Shown: piece after piece, positions 45,045 through 56,294 of the stretch
Layout: every line of letters starts with the position of its first letter
Numbering within the stretch: position 1 is the stretch's first letter
NCBI GenBank assembly: GCA_029204225.1
Contig: CM055095.1
Span: 28,894,845 to 28,958,844 of the forward strand
Source of the DNA: Diphasiastrum complanatum
Taxonomy: Eukaryota > Streptophyta > Lycopodiopsida > Lycopodiales > Lycopodiaceae
Length of the DNA: 64,000 nucleotides
Direction of reading: 5' to 3'
Notes under the pieces: generated by a model
Databases searched by the model: none
What the model was told of the DNA's origin: nothing
What the model saw: only the letters and a program-made list of their open reading frames with translations
Made by a program: the position numbers and the translations under genes

Positions 45045-45052
45045 TTATGAGG

Positions 45053-45825
45053 TATAGAACATAAATGTAGATGTGCAAAATATCATTGACTGTCAAAAAG
45101 TCGAGTTACCTGTCTGTCAAAACTGTCTAGTTGGTAAACAGACTAGGAAACCATTTAAATCAATTTGTTCAGTATAGAACAAGCAAGTACCTTGCCTTTT
45201 ACATAAATAGCATCACTCATGTAAATCTGCAATCAAAATATTGATATTGTAGTTCCCATCATTCTTTATTTAGTTGGTTTTTATTACGTTTTATTTTATC
45301 GGTTGCATATTATTCTCAAATTAGCTGTTTTTTGTTGCGTTTTTTTATATCAGTTGTGTTGTATTTTCAGGAAAATCAACTCAGCTATTTAATTATGGTA
45401 GGTTTGCTTCTGGGGCGGTCTGTGTCCCTGGTCCGTGCACTGCACCAGTGGTAAAATCAGCCAAAACAATCTGATTTGTGATTGATGCAGGGCGTGGGCC
45501 TGCCACCCTAGTCAAGATAACATTTAGACCTAGCCTTTTCTTTATATCAGTTTTCCTAAATTACTACCATCAAATTTGTTCCCTGGGTAAGATTTTGCTA
45601 CCCATCAAAGTGATCCCTTGGGTAAGACTATGCTAGACTCCAGTGATAGCTGGTCCATAATGTGTTCAGGTCTCACCCCTCCATCTGATTGGGGTGAGAC
45701 ATGTGGGGGGGGGGGGGGGGGGGTTGAGACCTGAACACAGTGGTTGGCCAGTGTCTCATGCTTGCAGATCTATGCTATCACATATGATAACGGGCTAAGC
45801 CCTCCGTCCCAGATCTGGTCATTCT
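45053..45825. other. No gene recognised (intron 8); a G-tract hairpin near 45661-45739
   Basis: Mostly AT-rich. At 45661-45679 TGTGTTCAGGTCTCACCCC and at 45721-45739 its inverted partner GGGTTGAGACCTGAACACA flank a run of 19 G (45705-45723). This small fold-back could be a very short MITE. No other signal. Confidence 0.5.
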
Positions 45826-46990
45826 GGTAGAGTTTGAAGAACCACCTCCACAGCGTGATGCCATCGTCTTATCAAATATATACAGCGCCTCAGATTGTTC
45901 TCCATGGGCACACAGGATGCACAGGCAGCACTCACGGTTCACCTCATCTCAATACCTTCATATTCATGGCTATCGTCTATCATGGTTTTCCTAGGCCGCC
46001 TGTTCACTTGACATATTTGGCATTACTATCATAGACCTTTCATCGGGCACCCACGACTACATCAGACATTTTTCTATATCGAGCATGTCTTGGTCGAACA
46101 TGGCATGACCAATTAGGGGTTGAACCTGAATATTATAGACTCATTTTCTGGAGATGGATACAGTAGGGTCCCCAATTTGGACTTCATAATATCACATGGT
46201 CTGAGATTCATATTGGGCCAGCTTCGAGTCTCATCACATCAGCTTGAGATTGAGACTGGACGCTTTCAGCGTAGCCCACAGGAGGAGACGATCTGCCAGT
46301 TATGTTTGAGGATCACTTCTTATTCAAATGCCCACTCTATTGTGAGATCAATGGGAGATATCGCTGCCTTTTCAAAACTCAGCTGTTACACTGCGGTCCG
46401 TTATATAGCATATGAGGTTCCACAATGTGTTGCACTCATGGTCAGGGAAATGTTTTTACTACGACAAGATCTATGTTAGCCAGTTCGCCGAGTCACTCTG
46501 ACATACAGCTCCAAATTACATCCTTCTTCTCTCGCAGAACATCATGAACAGATCCAGATTCAGATGACAATGATGATGACGGTGACCTTTCTAGACATAG
46601 AGACCAGAGACAACATATTACCTAGACTCATGTTGCTCACAGAGCCGTAGGTGATACCATGAGGAGCCATGCATCTTAGAGATGACCTCCTCGACGACAT
46701 CAGCAGCACCTATTGGACCTACCTCCAGGCATTGTCCCCATTGCATCTTTCTTTAATAGCAGCAGGATTTGAGGACAACATGCTATAACATTACCTTTAG
46801 ACTTACATTTGCGGTCAGCTACTCTTGTATCAAATTTATTTTTCCATTAGTAGTCATACTATATATGCTTTTGTTAATTGTTTGGAGACGTTTCATACTC
46901 TCCATTTTGTACCACATCGGATATGTACTCTTTTGTCTTATATGCCTTTTGGCTTGGAAAAGACATTAATAGAAGTTCTCTCTCTCTTTC
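45826..46990 (+). mobile_element. LINE 3' region (post-RT domain and 3' end)
   Basis: The plus strand shows matches to the post-RT domain of the LINE at 38233 (LRFILGQLRVSSHQLEIETG, TICQLC with a degraded zinc knuckle, REMFLLRQDLC) in several frames. It then has the same 3' end wording TTGGAAAAGACATTAATAGAAG followed by a short TC-rich tail. The 5' portion is missing (5' truncation), which is usual for LINE insertion. Confidence 0.85.
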
Positions 46991-48304
46991 TTGCCACACT
47001 CCTTCCCTTCTCTTCTCCTTCTCAGTCACTCTCCCTTGCTCTTCTCCTCCTTTCCCTTGCACTCGCCTTCCACAAATGACTCAGATTCAGCCATTATGGC
47101 CAATTTCCACAGCAGATGAATTCGAGTCGGCCGATTCTTATCGATCCTGATTCGGAATCAAATTGTCGATTTTTTGCATGTGCATCAATAATTCGTGAAA
47201 CTTTACGGATGCCAAATGGGCTTACATCGAGAGGCTTCAAATTAGGTTTGTAATGTCTTGTTGGGTGGTCCAACAAACCATTCCGTGTGCTTGGCTGAAA
47301 CTAATGAACTTCCATTGGAAGTGGTTTCCTTGCTTAAAGATTCGAATATTTGGAAAGAGTAGATACACTACAAGATGATGGGCTATTTATAGGTGGCTTT
47401 CCAAAGTGGTCACCTTGAAAATTGAGCAATACTTGGTGGTTGAATAATGGTTGCCTTTTTTGAAAACTCAGTGGAATGAATTTTCCAAATAAGCTCATAA
47501 CTTGAAATCTTTTGCGCAAAAAAAATTCATAGACTGCATTTGGCAAGAGTCTTTCAATAGGCAAATGCATTAATACAAAGATTGGTTTGATCCTTGTATT
47601 ACTACGAGTACATAAAGGCATATTGAGGAGGATATTTCTATGAGGAAAAAGCTGGCCATTTGAAGATTTTGCATTAACTCACATGAACTTAGATTGAAAA
47701 CGGGAGGATAGTACAGTCCAAGCGTGGTGGCACGCACTTGCTTGCTTTGCAAAATGAACAACATCATCTTTTTGAATGTAGCTAATATGGCCACTTCATG
47801 TAGAGTTTGAAGGTCTTTTCAATGAGTCCTCTCTTCGTACATATAATCTCTTAAATCATGACAACCTTCACATGCTTTGTAACTTTGTTATATAGACAAA
47901 AGCATTTGTTGTATTTTTCTAATTACTCGTTAATCTTAGAATAGTTTTTTTTTAAAGATGTTTTTGAATTTGAAGACAATGAGATTTTGATTTTGATTTT
48001 GATTTTGATTTTGGTACTACAGCCCATAGCCGATTCCGTGGATGTGAATATTGAAGATAAACATGCTAAGTTTATCCAAGATCTGCAAGTCCTTGATTTA
48101 CAAACAATATGCTAATAATGGAATGTTTGATAATCAAACTTATTACATTAATGATAGCATAAACAATCAAGAGCGAATACTTTATTTAGAGATACAAAGT
48201 ACAATGAAGTCTTGAATCAGAATGGCAACATCAATATGCTATGACAGAACTTAAAATAGCTCGCTATTGGGCTTCCTTTTATAGCCTTCCTTTTATCGCT
48301 AATA
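46991..48304. other. Probable hAT-like relic with a (TTTTGA)n tract; no gene
   Basis: At 47085-47170 there are palindromic words (GGCCGATTC, ATCGATCCTGATTCGGAATC) and at 47982-48013 five to six TTTTGA units followed by CATAGCCGATTCCGTGG. Placed about 0.9 kb apart, these resemble the two word-array ends of the hAT-like family with GCCGATTC words, but the terminal repeats and target duplication are not recognisable. Minus-strand frames in between (47794-47334) are unrecognised. Confidence 0.35.
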
Positions 48305-50584
48305 GGGATTGCCAAAACTGCCACCGCTTTTGCCGCTACCGTTGCCTCATCTGCATCTGTTGCCACAAAAACGATTGCCGGTCCTCCAACTCAGCCATCC
48401 GCTCCTACTGCTAGCCTCCTTCAGATCCCTAAACCTACTACTGCTTCATCTTCTTTGTCCACTCAAGAATCGACACCCATCCCCTATACTCCATCAAAAT
48501 CTACCGAGCTATTTTCATCTTGGCAAGAAGATTAATTCAAAGCTGATTTCCAGAATATGAAACTAGAACTCTTGTAGTTGAAGGAAACAGTTGCAATGCT
48601 GATTACAGAAAGGAATATGATGCAGTCCAAGATCAGTCCGAGTCCACCATCACTATGATAAAAGCGTTGGAACAAAAGATCGAGCAACAAAAGGAAGGAG
48701 CCCTTTCTTGGGCATCAGTAATAAAGCAAGGTACTAAACCTAGTGCTCCCATCACATAGTCATTTTGGCCACGATCCAGGAAGAGAAATCTCGGGAGCAA
48801 AAGGCTCTCAACATTAGGGCCAGAGGGAGTCCAGACACACAGGATGCTGTAGCAGAGGCCAAGTGCTTCTTGGATACCACATTAGGACATCGGACAGATG
48901 GTTTGGACACAGCGTGGAGAGGACTACTAGAGGTACGACCACATTGATCATCCGCTTCACCTCATTGGCGACTAGACGAGACGCTCTACGATGTAGAGCT
49001 AAGCTCCGGGGCTCCACCATTTTTATGGATGATTATCTTACTTACATACAGGTGGAGGAGAGCGTAAGGCCTTTCAAAAGGCCAGGGAGTCAGGCATACG
49101 AGTTATATATAGAGATGGACGAGTGCGTCGTTTGGATAGTGCTCATGATGGTTCCCATAGTTAGGGATTTGGGGTGCCCGGGGTTGGGAGCACCCCGGGG
49201 CCCCATCCATACCACCTTCGGATTGGAGTGTGGAATTGTGCTAGCATACCCTCATCTTCTATTGCAAGGGACCTGGTTGACTTTATTACCGGCCGAGATA
49301 TATTATTCTTAATGGAGACACACGAGAGCCCAGAGCGAGGACTGACTTCTTTTCCTGGATATAGATGGGACTTAGTATTCTGTGGCCATGGTTTTGCATG
49401 CTTATGCAAGGAGTCTCTCCAGTTGAGTCTTGACTTCATCAGACATGACGAGCAGACCCGCTATATATGGACTCGCATAGTGGGCCGGGATATTGGTTTG
49501 GACAAAGATCTTTTTATTGCAGCATGTTATTTCCCACTAGAGTCTTCTTCTTTTGCTGAGGGAATCAAGACCTCTCACTAGATATTATCAAATTTGGACA
49601 ATGGGGGGGGAGCACTTATTATAGTTTGGAGAGGCACACGAGCTAGCTATTTATAATGGCTTATCTTGTTGGCCACATTCGGACATATATACATGCCATC
49701 CCCACAGTGGCGGACATAGTGTTGTTGACTATCTCATGGGGTCACCATTCTTCGTATTCATCGTCCCTGATTTCCACGTTTGCCCCACCACCCTTTCTGA
49801 TCACTCCTTTCTCTCTTTTGATATCGGCCACCTTCTGCTCACTCATCCATCTTCACTACCTACTCTTAGTCGAGCTCCCAAATACACATTTGACCCCATT
49901 TACATGCCAATGTATCGGCACTCCGTGGCTTTCCCCATGATAGTCTAGTTGACACCCAAGCCGCTTTTCTCACCACCTCCCTCCACACTGCCGCTTCACT
50001 AACCTTTCCCACCAATCCCCATCTCATCAAAACCCGACACACGTCTCGGTCACTGACCCTCCCTGGTATGATGCCGAGTGCCGTTCTCTTCATCATTTAG
50101 TCACATATTCACGTATCTATGCTCCGCACTTGCTTCGATCTTCTCAACGCTCCTACCACCGTGCTCTCTGCCGTAAAAAGTGTGCCTTTGATGACTATGA
50201 AGAGAAACATCTTATTGACCTTCTTTTCAGCTCTTCCTCGGGCGCTTTCTGGCGTGAGTTCATTCCCCGTTCTCCACCACCTCTCTTAGAAGACCTTCGC
50301 ATTTGGACCGATTATGCTACTAGTTTATACACCATCCCCACTGACTCACTCATCTCCATATCTCCCCGACCATCTGAGTTCTCCTTCTTCACACCTGATA
50401 GCTTGTTGCCATCAAGAAGATGAAGTCCCATAAAGCCAGAGATATCGAAGAACTAGAGTCCGAACTCGTTGCCCATGCATCCGACTTACTCGCTTACCAT
50501 TGCCACTCTTGTTAATTCCGGAGTTGTTTCTAGTTTCCCTTCGTCTTGGTGCACCATCATCATCCACCCCATCCATAAGAATGG
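48305..50584 (+). mobile_element. LINE 5' part: ORF1, endonuclease, start of RT
   Basis: The plus strand reads, through several frameshifts, an ORF1 N-part rich in A/P/S/T, a coiled coil (FQNMKLELLQLKETVAMLIT), the RNA-binding region (SREQKALNIRARGSPDTQDA; TLIIRFTSLATRRDAL), endonuclease (WNCASIPSSSIARDLVDFI, METHES; DLFIAACYFPLES; SVVDYLMGSP, LSDHSFLSFDIGH), the linker, and the first RT words (SSWCTIIIHPIHKNGDP). At 50584 it switches to antisense sequence of the same LINE. Confidence 0.88.
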
Positions 50585-51885
50585 TGACCCTGAGGGAAGC
50601 TCTGTAATGGAAATACCAAATGACTCAAATAGGAGGTGAGATGCCTGAGAGAACCATGATAATCTATAGCCCTGATCAAGGAGATAAGTGAGGAGGATAG
50701 TGCAAGTTGTGTGTGGCATCTTTCCATATCTAGTAATGCCTGCACCCTTTGGATATAGGTGATGAGTTGAAGAGTTGCCTCTATCTGTATAGGTGGAACT
50801 GCAAACTCAGCTAGAAGAATCTCATGTGGAACAAAAAGCTTCGCTCGAATCAACTGAGCTAACATGGTGGTCTGTAGTCGTGAAAGACTGGCCCAATGTG
50901 AAGAGGCGAGACTCGTACACCATGCCTCTGCCGCATATAGAGCCGTGGAGGTGACAATGGTATCAAAGAGGCGACCCTTATTACGAGCATCCTGAATGGA
51001 CTTCCGAAAACAAAACCGCTCTAGCTGAATGAGGGAGGCGTGCCCCTTCTCCAGTCAAGAGGTAGCGGCCTGTCTCATACTAAAAGTAGGACACGAGCAA
51101 AGGATCCCCAGGTATGTATAAGAAGGGACCACCTCTAAAACCTGTCCATAAAAAATGAGCTCATGTCGCTGCATGAATTTCGAGAAGTGTTGAAGACTAT
51201 AACTTTGGTCTTCGCAATGTTCACCCCTAGGCCCCATCTGGTATAGAACTCCTGTAAGCAATCCAGCTGTAGGCCCTCTCTGATACGTGAGACTAGTACA
51301 ACATCATCAGCATAAAGAAGGATAGCAATCAAGAGATTTCCAAGCCTGCAACCAGTACCACCACACTATGTAATGACTCTCTCCAACTCATCAATATAGA
51401 GGCCAAAAAGGATTGGTGAAAGGGAGCAATCGTGCTTCACCCCAACGTGCTCCAAATAGAGGCCAACCCTGCTTCACCCCAATCGTGCTCCAAATATGAT
51501 CAGAGATGCCACTACTATGCCAGAAACATCCCAGGACACGCTCATACAGCGCCATCACAGCCAAGATGATGTCAGTGGAGAAGCCAAGATCTCGAAGTCT
51601 CTGAATAAGTAAGAAGCGAGGAACAAAATCAAAGGCCTTCCTAAAGTCCACAAAACAACAGTAAACCCTCTCTGTCCTGTGCTTAGCTTCCTCAATCAGG
51701 GCCCGTAACGTGAAGATGTGATCGGTATTAGAATAATGAGCCCGAAAATCTGCCTGACCCATAGCATGTAGTCTCCTAGTCTCTACCTCTGAACTCACAA
51801 CAGACTGAAGTATAGTACCGCAAAGCTTCGCCAGGACATGCCCAATCATGATAGTGTGGTAGCTACTAGGAATTTAGTTCTGCCA
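50585..51885 (-). mobile_element. Inverted LINE RT and post-RT segment
   Basis: Minus strand from the right: IMIGHVLAKLCGTILQSVV, HAMGQADFRAHYSNTDHIFT, RVYCCFVDFRKAFDFVPRF, GVKQG-box, IAILLYADDVVLVSRIREG (intact YADD), then VVPSYTYLGILCSC, LYAAEAWCTSLASS, and YRLSWFSQASHLLFESFGIS. This is exactly what should follow the RT start at 50584 in the plus-strand part, so the segment is an inversion inside one LINE. The YADD catalytic pair is intact here, unlike the other RT fragments in the window. Confidence 0.9.
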
Positions 51886-51921
51886 CACTACTTGGACTCA
51901 GGACTGCACATTGATCTAATC

Positions 51922-51924
<3 letters not shown>

Positions 51925-51970
<46 letters not shown>
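51925..51970. repeat. (TC)n tract closing the inverted LINE
   Basis: A pure TC run on the plus strand, in the position and orientation of the LINE 3' tail. The preceding 40 bp do not match the usual LINE 3' end, so the end of the C-terminal domain is deleted. Confidence 0.92.
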
Positions 51971-51973
<3 letters not shown>

Positions 51974-52017
51974 TCATCTGTATGTGTTAGTGTTATTTGT
52001 GATCGTTATGAATGAAG

Positions 52018-52657
52018 TGTGAAAGATTTCAGATCCTTAAGATCCAATCTACTTTAATGATCTTTGGTTAGAAAGAGAAATACACTACCAATCTCACCAA
52101 TGTAGAAAAATCAACATCTACAGACAAATTGAGATGCAAACACCAATAGAACTTGATCAAACTTGAATGAAATGATTATGTACTGTTGTTGTCCGTACAA
52201 AACCAGCAAGCTACTGTATTTCACACGTGTGGATCCAAAAATAGCAAATATAGATCATTCTACACATAGAATTGCAAGCAATCACCAAGATAGTGCACCA
52301 ATGGATAGTAGAACCCAAGAGAACCATGTATAAGCATGAAATGAGATAGAGAAGAGAGAAGATTGCTCTCTCCACGAGTGACATCCTTTTCCAAACCCTA
52401 TTTGGCCACTTGGCTTTCCCACCAAAATGCTAACCTTACTAATTTTGGGTCTAGATTCAATGTACCCAACTATTCAAATTGAATCTACTCAAACTTGCAT
52501 TCTAACTTTCCCACACTTTCAAAAAGTGTTTATTCAAATGAAATTTAGACTGATGAACTTTGAAAAGTCAACCTCTAAGTCTAAAACAAGTCTTGGCCTC
52601 AATATGCCAAAGATGAAAATATAGCAAAATGTGATGAAACTAGTTGAATCTTTCACA
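52018..52657 (-). repeat. 3' LTR of the copia element
   Basis: 640 bp, TG...CA ends, next to the polypurine tract. It matches 56295-56932 throughout and also the isolated LTR at 3209-3849. Confidence 0.95.
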
Positions 52658-52870
52658 CTCCCTCTTCAACTAGTTTTAGCATAGACTTTGATAATACTCC
52701 AAGTGAAGTCCTATGCTTCATGAACAAGTCTTTTCCCAATGCTTTGGTGAAGATATCAGCTACACATTCCCTTGAAGACACATGTTGAAGCTCCATCTCC
52801 TTTGCAATGACTTGCTCCCTCACAAAATGTTGTTGCACCTCAATATGCTTGCTCCTAGCATAGTTTTTGA
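52658..52870 (-). pseudogene. Copia RNase H tail
   Basis: Minus-strand frame with DQSSIVKNYARSKHIEVQQH, FVREQVIAKEMELQHVSS, ADIFTKALGKDLF: the last third of copia RNase H (SKHIE and FTKAL boxes). It lies in a 224-codon frame (53327-52653) whose N-terminal two thirds do not resemble RT or RNase H. Immediately downstream is the PPT (52658-52667). Confidence 0.85.
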
Positions 52871-53332
52871 CAATAGAACTTTGATCCATCATAAGAATGA
52901 TCTTCTTTCTAAGAATAGACCTCCTTTCAATGATCATGTAATGCTCAAAATAGAAACAACCATAATTGACATAGAGAATAGTGTCCACTTGGGATGCTTC
53001 ACTATTTCTTACATCAATTTTACATGTAAAAATGTGACTAAAACATGAAGAATCAAATAGAATGTAAACGAAATGATTCCACCATGCTTTCAACTCTGAA
53101 CTCTTTGGAAAAATACAGCAAACAAACAATAAATGTGAGTGATCAACTTTCGCTTGCATGTCTCCTCCTCCTTTGTCCTTTGTTGCCTTGTATCCACCAT
53201 GATACTTCATGAATGAGCCTCCATCTTCATCTTGCCATAAGATGCCATCATCACTTGATGACTTGACCATGAATGAGTGACATAATGAACCTCCAATAGC
53301 TTCATTTTTATCAGCAAATCCAGCCAAGAATG
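52871..53332 (-). other. Foreign-looking insert replacing RT in the copia element
   Basis: Minus-strand frame reading MAGFADKNEAIGGSLCHSFM, then VKSSSDDGILWQDEDGGSF, then hydrophobic YGCFYFEHYMIIERRS next to the RNase H tail. The ADKNEAIGGSL part could be the end of a copia RNase H-like ADxxEAxS block or a captured host segment. I cannot decide. The usual RT blocks (for example YVDDL) are absent. Confidence 0.45.
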
Positions 53333-55045
53333 CTAGTACAAATCCAACATCAAAACAATGCTCACCACATAATTTCTAGAAACTACTTGCTTACCCTTTT
53401 GATCATATGTGAGCCTTGAAGGTACTTGTCTTTCTCTTGATGTTCTCCTTGGCTTTTGACTTGATGAAGGTCCATCATCACCACCATCCAAAGTAGGATC
53501 CTTCTCATCAACATCAAGAATGTTAGATCCATCCACTCTACCATCAATCATGCTTGAAGACACCTTTGGAATGTTTCCCTCATCAAAAATGACATCTCTA
53601 CCAACAATCACTTTGTTAGTAGAAGGAATGTAAACCTTGTAGGGTGTACTCACCTCACTATATCCAACAAAAATACCTCTTCTTGAAGATGGATCCTCCT
53701 TGGTTCTATCATCAAGAGTAATGTTGACATAGCATGTGCATCCAAAGGTTCTTAGAAAGTTGACACTCGGCCTCCTCTTGAATAACATCTCAAAAGGTGT
53801 CCTTCCATCCAAAATAGCACTCGGCCACCTATTGCACAAGAAATTGGCACACAACAAAGCTTGATCCCAAAATGGTTTGTCAAGATTAGCACTTAACCTC
53901 ATAGCTTTAGCACTTTCATATAAAGTCCTATTCTTCCTTTCAGCCACTCCATTTTGTTGTGGGGTCCTTGATGTTGTATACTCCCTCTTGATCCCAGGCT
54001 CATCACAAAAGGCCTTGAACTTGTTAGATATGTACTCACCACCATTGTCACCTCTCAAGCACTTGATCTTTGTGGAAAATTGGTTCTCCCTTGCATTCTT
54101 GAACTTGACAAAGACATCATACACTTCATCCTTGCTCTTTAGTAGATAGATCCAACAAAATCTACTAAAATCATCAATGAATGTTACATACATCTTAGCT
54201 CCACTATTGCTAATTGTAATAAATCCATGAATATCCGAATGTACAAGCTGAAAAGGCTTTGTAGATCTAGAAATAGATCTAGTATAAGGTAGTCTATGTG
54301 ACTTAGACAAAGCACAAGACTCACAAACATGCTTGACATTACTTAAAGAACTTGGAAGACCAATCACAACCTTCTTCCTTGCCATTACCTCCAATGACTT
54401 GAAGTTGAGGTGTCCCATCCTTTTGTGCCAAACCTCTTGAATAGAAGTTTGCTCCCTTGCAACACATCCAACTTGGTTAGCAATAACACAAGCATCAAGT
54501 TTGAACAACTTCCCTTGCCTTTTACCTTTTCCAATCAAGACATCCTTCCTTTTGATCGAACAAGCATCTCCATCAAACTCCACCTTGAGGCCCGTACTTA
54601 GCATTTGACTCACACTAAGCAAATTCTTGGTAATAGATGGAATAAACAAGACATCTTCCAAATGAACATTCCTATTTGTAGAGAGAGAAATAAGAATTGT
54701 GTCAATCCCTTTGATTGCGCACTCACCATCATTGGCCGTGTAGATCACCCTCTTGTCATCTCCATATGCTAACAAAGAAGTGAAGTACTCTTTGTGAAAG
54801 GTCATGTGTGAACTTGCTCCACTATCAATCCACCAAGGATCTATACATGAAGACATCACAAAAGCATCATCATTTGCATCTTGAACATCCAAACCATCCT
54901 CATCAAGAGTAAGATTACCTTGCTTGTCTCCTTGATCTCTCTTCTTCTTGTAGCACTCACTTGCAAAGTGTCCTTTGATGCCACAATAGAAGCACTTGAG
55001 CTTTGAATTTGCCACTTGAAGAAGCATCCACTCGATCTTGCCCTT
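53333..55045 (-). CDS. Copia zinc knuckle, protease and integrase
   Basis: In the open frame ending at 53333, residues 50-63 form the zinc knuckle (CFYCGIKGHFASEC) and 103-109 the protease (WWIDSGA). Integrase then has VWHKRMGHLN...CESCALSK (HHCC finger), LVHSDI, FIDDFSRFCW, LRGDNGGEY and PQQNGVAERKNRTLYE (D, D, E), followed by the C-terminal RTFGCTCYVN, RGIFVGYS and YKVYIPSTN blocks. The open frame actually extends to 55141, but the first 40-odd codons are out of register with gag, so a frameshift lies near 55000-55040. The protein ends where RT should begin. Confidence 0.92.
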   Translation of the reverse strand, partial: KGKIEWMLLQVANSKLKCFYCGIKGHFASECYKKKRDQGDKQGNLTLDEDGLDVQDANDDAFVMSSCIDPWWIDSGASSHMTFHKEYFTSLLAYGDDKRVIYTANDGECAIKGIDTILISLSTNRNVHLEDVLFIPSITKNLLSVSQMLSTGLKVEFDGDACSIKRKDVLIGKGKRQGKLFKLDACVIANQVGCVAREQTSIQEVWHKRMGHLNFKSLEVMARKKVVIGLPSSLSNVKHVCESCALSKSHRLPYTRSISRSTKPFQLVHSDIHGFITISNSGAKMYVTFIDDFSRFCWIYLLKSKDEVYDVFVKFKNARENQFSTKIKCLRGDNGGEYISNKFKAFCDEPGIKREYTTSRTPQQNGVAERKNRTLYESAKAMRLSANLDKPFWDQALLCANFLCNRWPSAILDGRTPFEMLFKRRPSVNFLRTFGCTCYVNITLDDRTKEDPSSRRGIFVGYSEVSTPYKVYIPSTNKVIVGRDVIFDEGNIPKVSSSMIDGRVDGSNILDVDEKDPTLDGGDDGPSSSQKPRRTSRERQVPSRLTYDQKGKQVVSRNYVVSIVLMLDLY

Positions 55046-55694
55046 TAGACCACTTACTTTTGGTTTTGCCCTTTGTGAACATAGCATCCTCTTGAAGTGT
55101 CGATGTAGATCCACCTCTTGCTTGAAGCCTATATTCGTCATTGATGAAGATCTCTTGAAGATCCATCAAACTTGGCAAAGTCTTTTGATTAGCAATACTT
55201 TGAACAATGTTAGCATGAGCATCCAACAAGCCATTAAGAATCACTTGAATAAGCTCTCCTTCCTTAATGCTTTCATCTATGCAAGCTAACTCATCATTCA
55301 ATGCTTTCATTCTCAAAACAAAAGTACTTGGACTTTCTTCATTCTTTTGCAAACAAGAAAAGATTTGCCTTTTTAGAGTCAACACTCTAGAAGTGGACTT
55401 GGATTTATAAAGCTTCTTCAATGAATTCCAAGCTTTCAAAGATGATGTGCACTTACCAACTTCCTTGAGAAGTTCATTGGTAACATTTATCTTTATCATG
55501 TGTAGAGCCTTCTTGGCCCTCTTGTCATACCTCAATTGATCTTGTTGTGTTGCTGATCTCTCCTCCAAACATACAACAATATCCAAAACATCATTCATCT
55601 CAAGAAGTGACTCCATCCTCACTTTCCACAATGAATAGTTACTTGAGGTAAGCCTATCATTGGCTTCCAACATGACACCAATTGAGGTTGCCAT
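54957..55694 (-). CDS. Copia gag (UBN2-type capsid)
   Basis: 245 codons. MATSIGVMLEANDRLTSSNY, SLWKVRMESLLE, then the typical AKKALHMIKINVTNELL, KAWNSLKKLY, LKRQIFSCLQKNEESPSTFV and LIQVILNGLLDAHANIVQSI segments, that is copia capsid without its zinc knuckle, which is read in the next frame. The start ATG lies about 600 bp inside the PBS. The leader 55695-56278 is non-coding. Confidence 0.92.
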   Translation of the reverse strand: MATSIGVMLEANDRLTSSNYSLWKVRMESLLEMNDVLDIVVCLEERSATQQDQLRYDKRAKKALHMIKINVTNELLKEVGKCTSSLKAWNSLKKLYKSKSTSRVLTLKRQIFSCLQKNEESPSTFVLRMKALNDELACIDESIKEGELIQVILNGLLDAHANIVQSIANQKTLPSLMDLQEIFINDEYRLQARGGSTSTLQEDAMFTKGKTKSKWSKGQDRVDASSSGKFKAQVLLLWHQRTLCK

Positions 55695-56280
55695 GTAGCA
55701 ATGACCCGATCTTCTCTTTCAACCTGCTTCAATGCACAAAGCACTCCTTTGAACAACAACAAATGCTTTCAAAAGAAATCACCAAGATTTGAAACTATCT
55801 CACAAATACTCTTCTAGCACTTATCCAAGCAAATCAACACATAGAATCATGGAATCTTGATCAACCTATGATCTATCCTCAATCTAATGACTTTTGCCAC
55901 TTCCTAAGATTGAAACACACTCAAATGAAGTCCAACAACCTCACTATCTAGAGATCCAATCAAAATTAGGGTTTTGACAAAATCACAAAAAATTGACTAT
56001 TCCAAATCTACATGCAAATGTTGAAAATTTGATATGCAATCTATAAGCCACCACTTAGGCTGATCCAATGATCCAAAAATCGGCCAAATCCAGTATGTGA
56101 ATTCAAAAATTGAAATTGAACAAGTATATTGCCCTATTTAGTGTTTTGATCTACAAAAGATCTAATCTACAAAAGCAAAAAATCCGATTTTGGTGTAGAA
56201 TCCCCTCTAGCATGCTCCAGACTTGATATCTTCACAAAATCATTGATAGATCTGATTTTCTCCTTCATAACCTGAAACAC

Positions 56281-56294
56281 AAGCTCTGATATTA
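56281..56294 (-). promoter_or_regulatory. Primer-binding site, slightly degenerate tRNA-iMet type
   Basis: AAGCTCTGATATTA on the plus strand corresponds to TAATATCAGAGCTT against the canonical TGGTATCAGAGC. Two or three bases are changed at the LTR-proximal side. It adjoins the 5' LTR at 56295. Confidence 0.75.
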
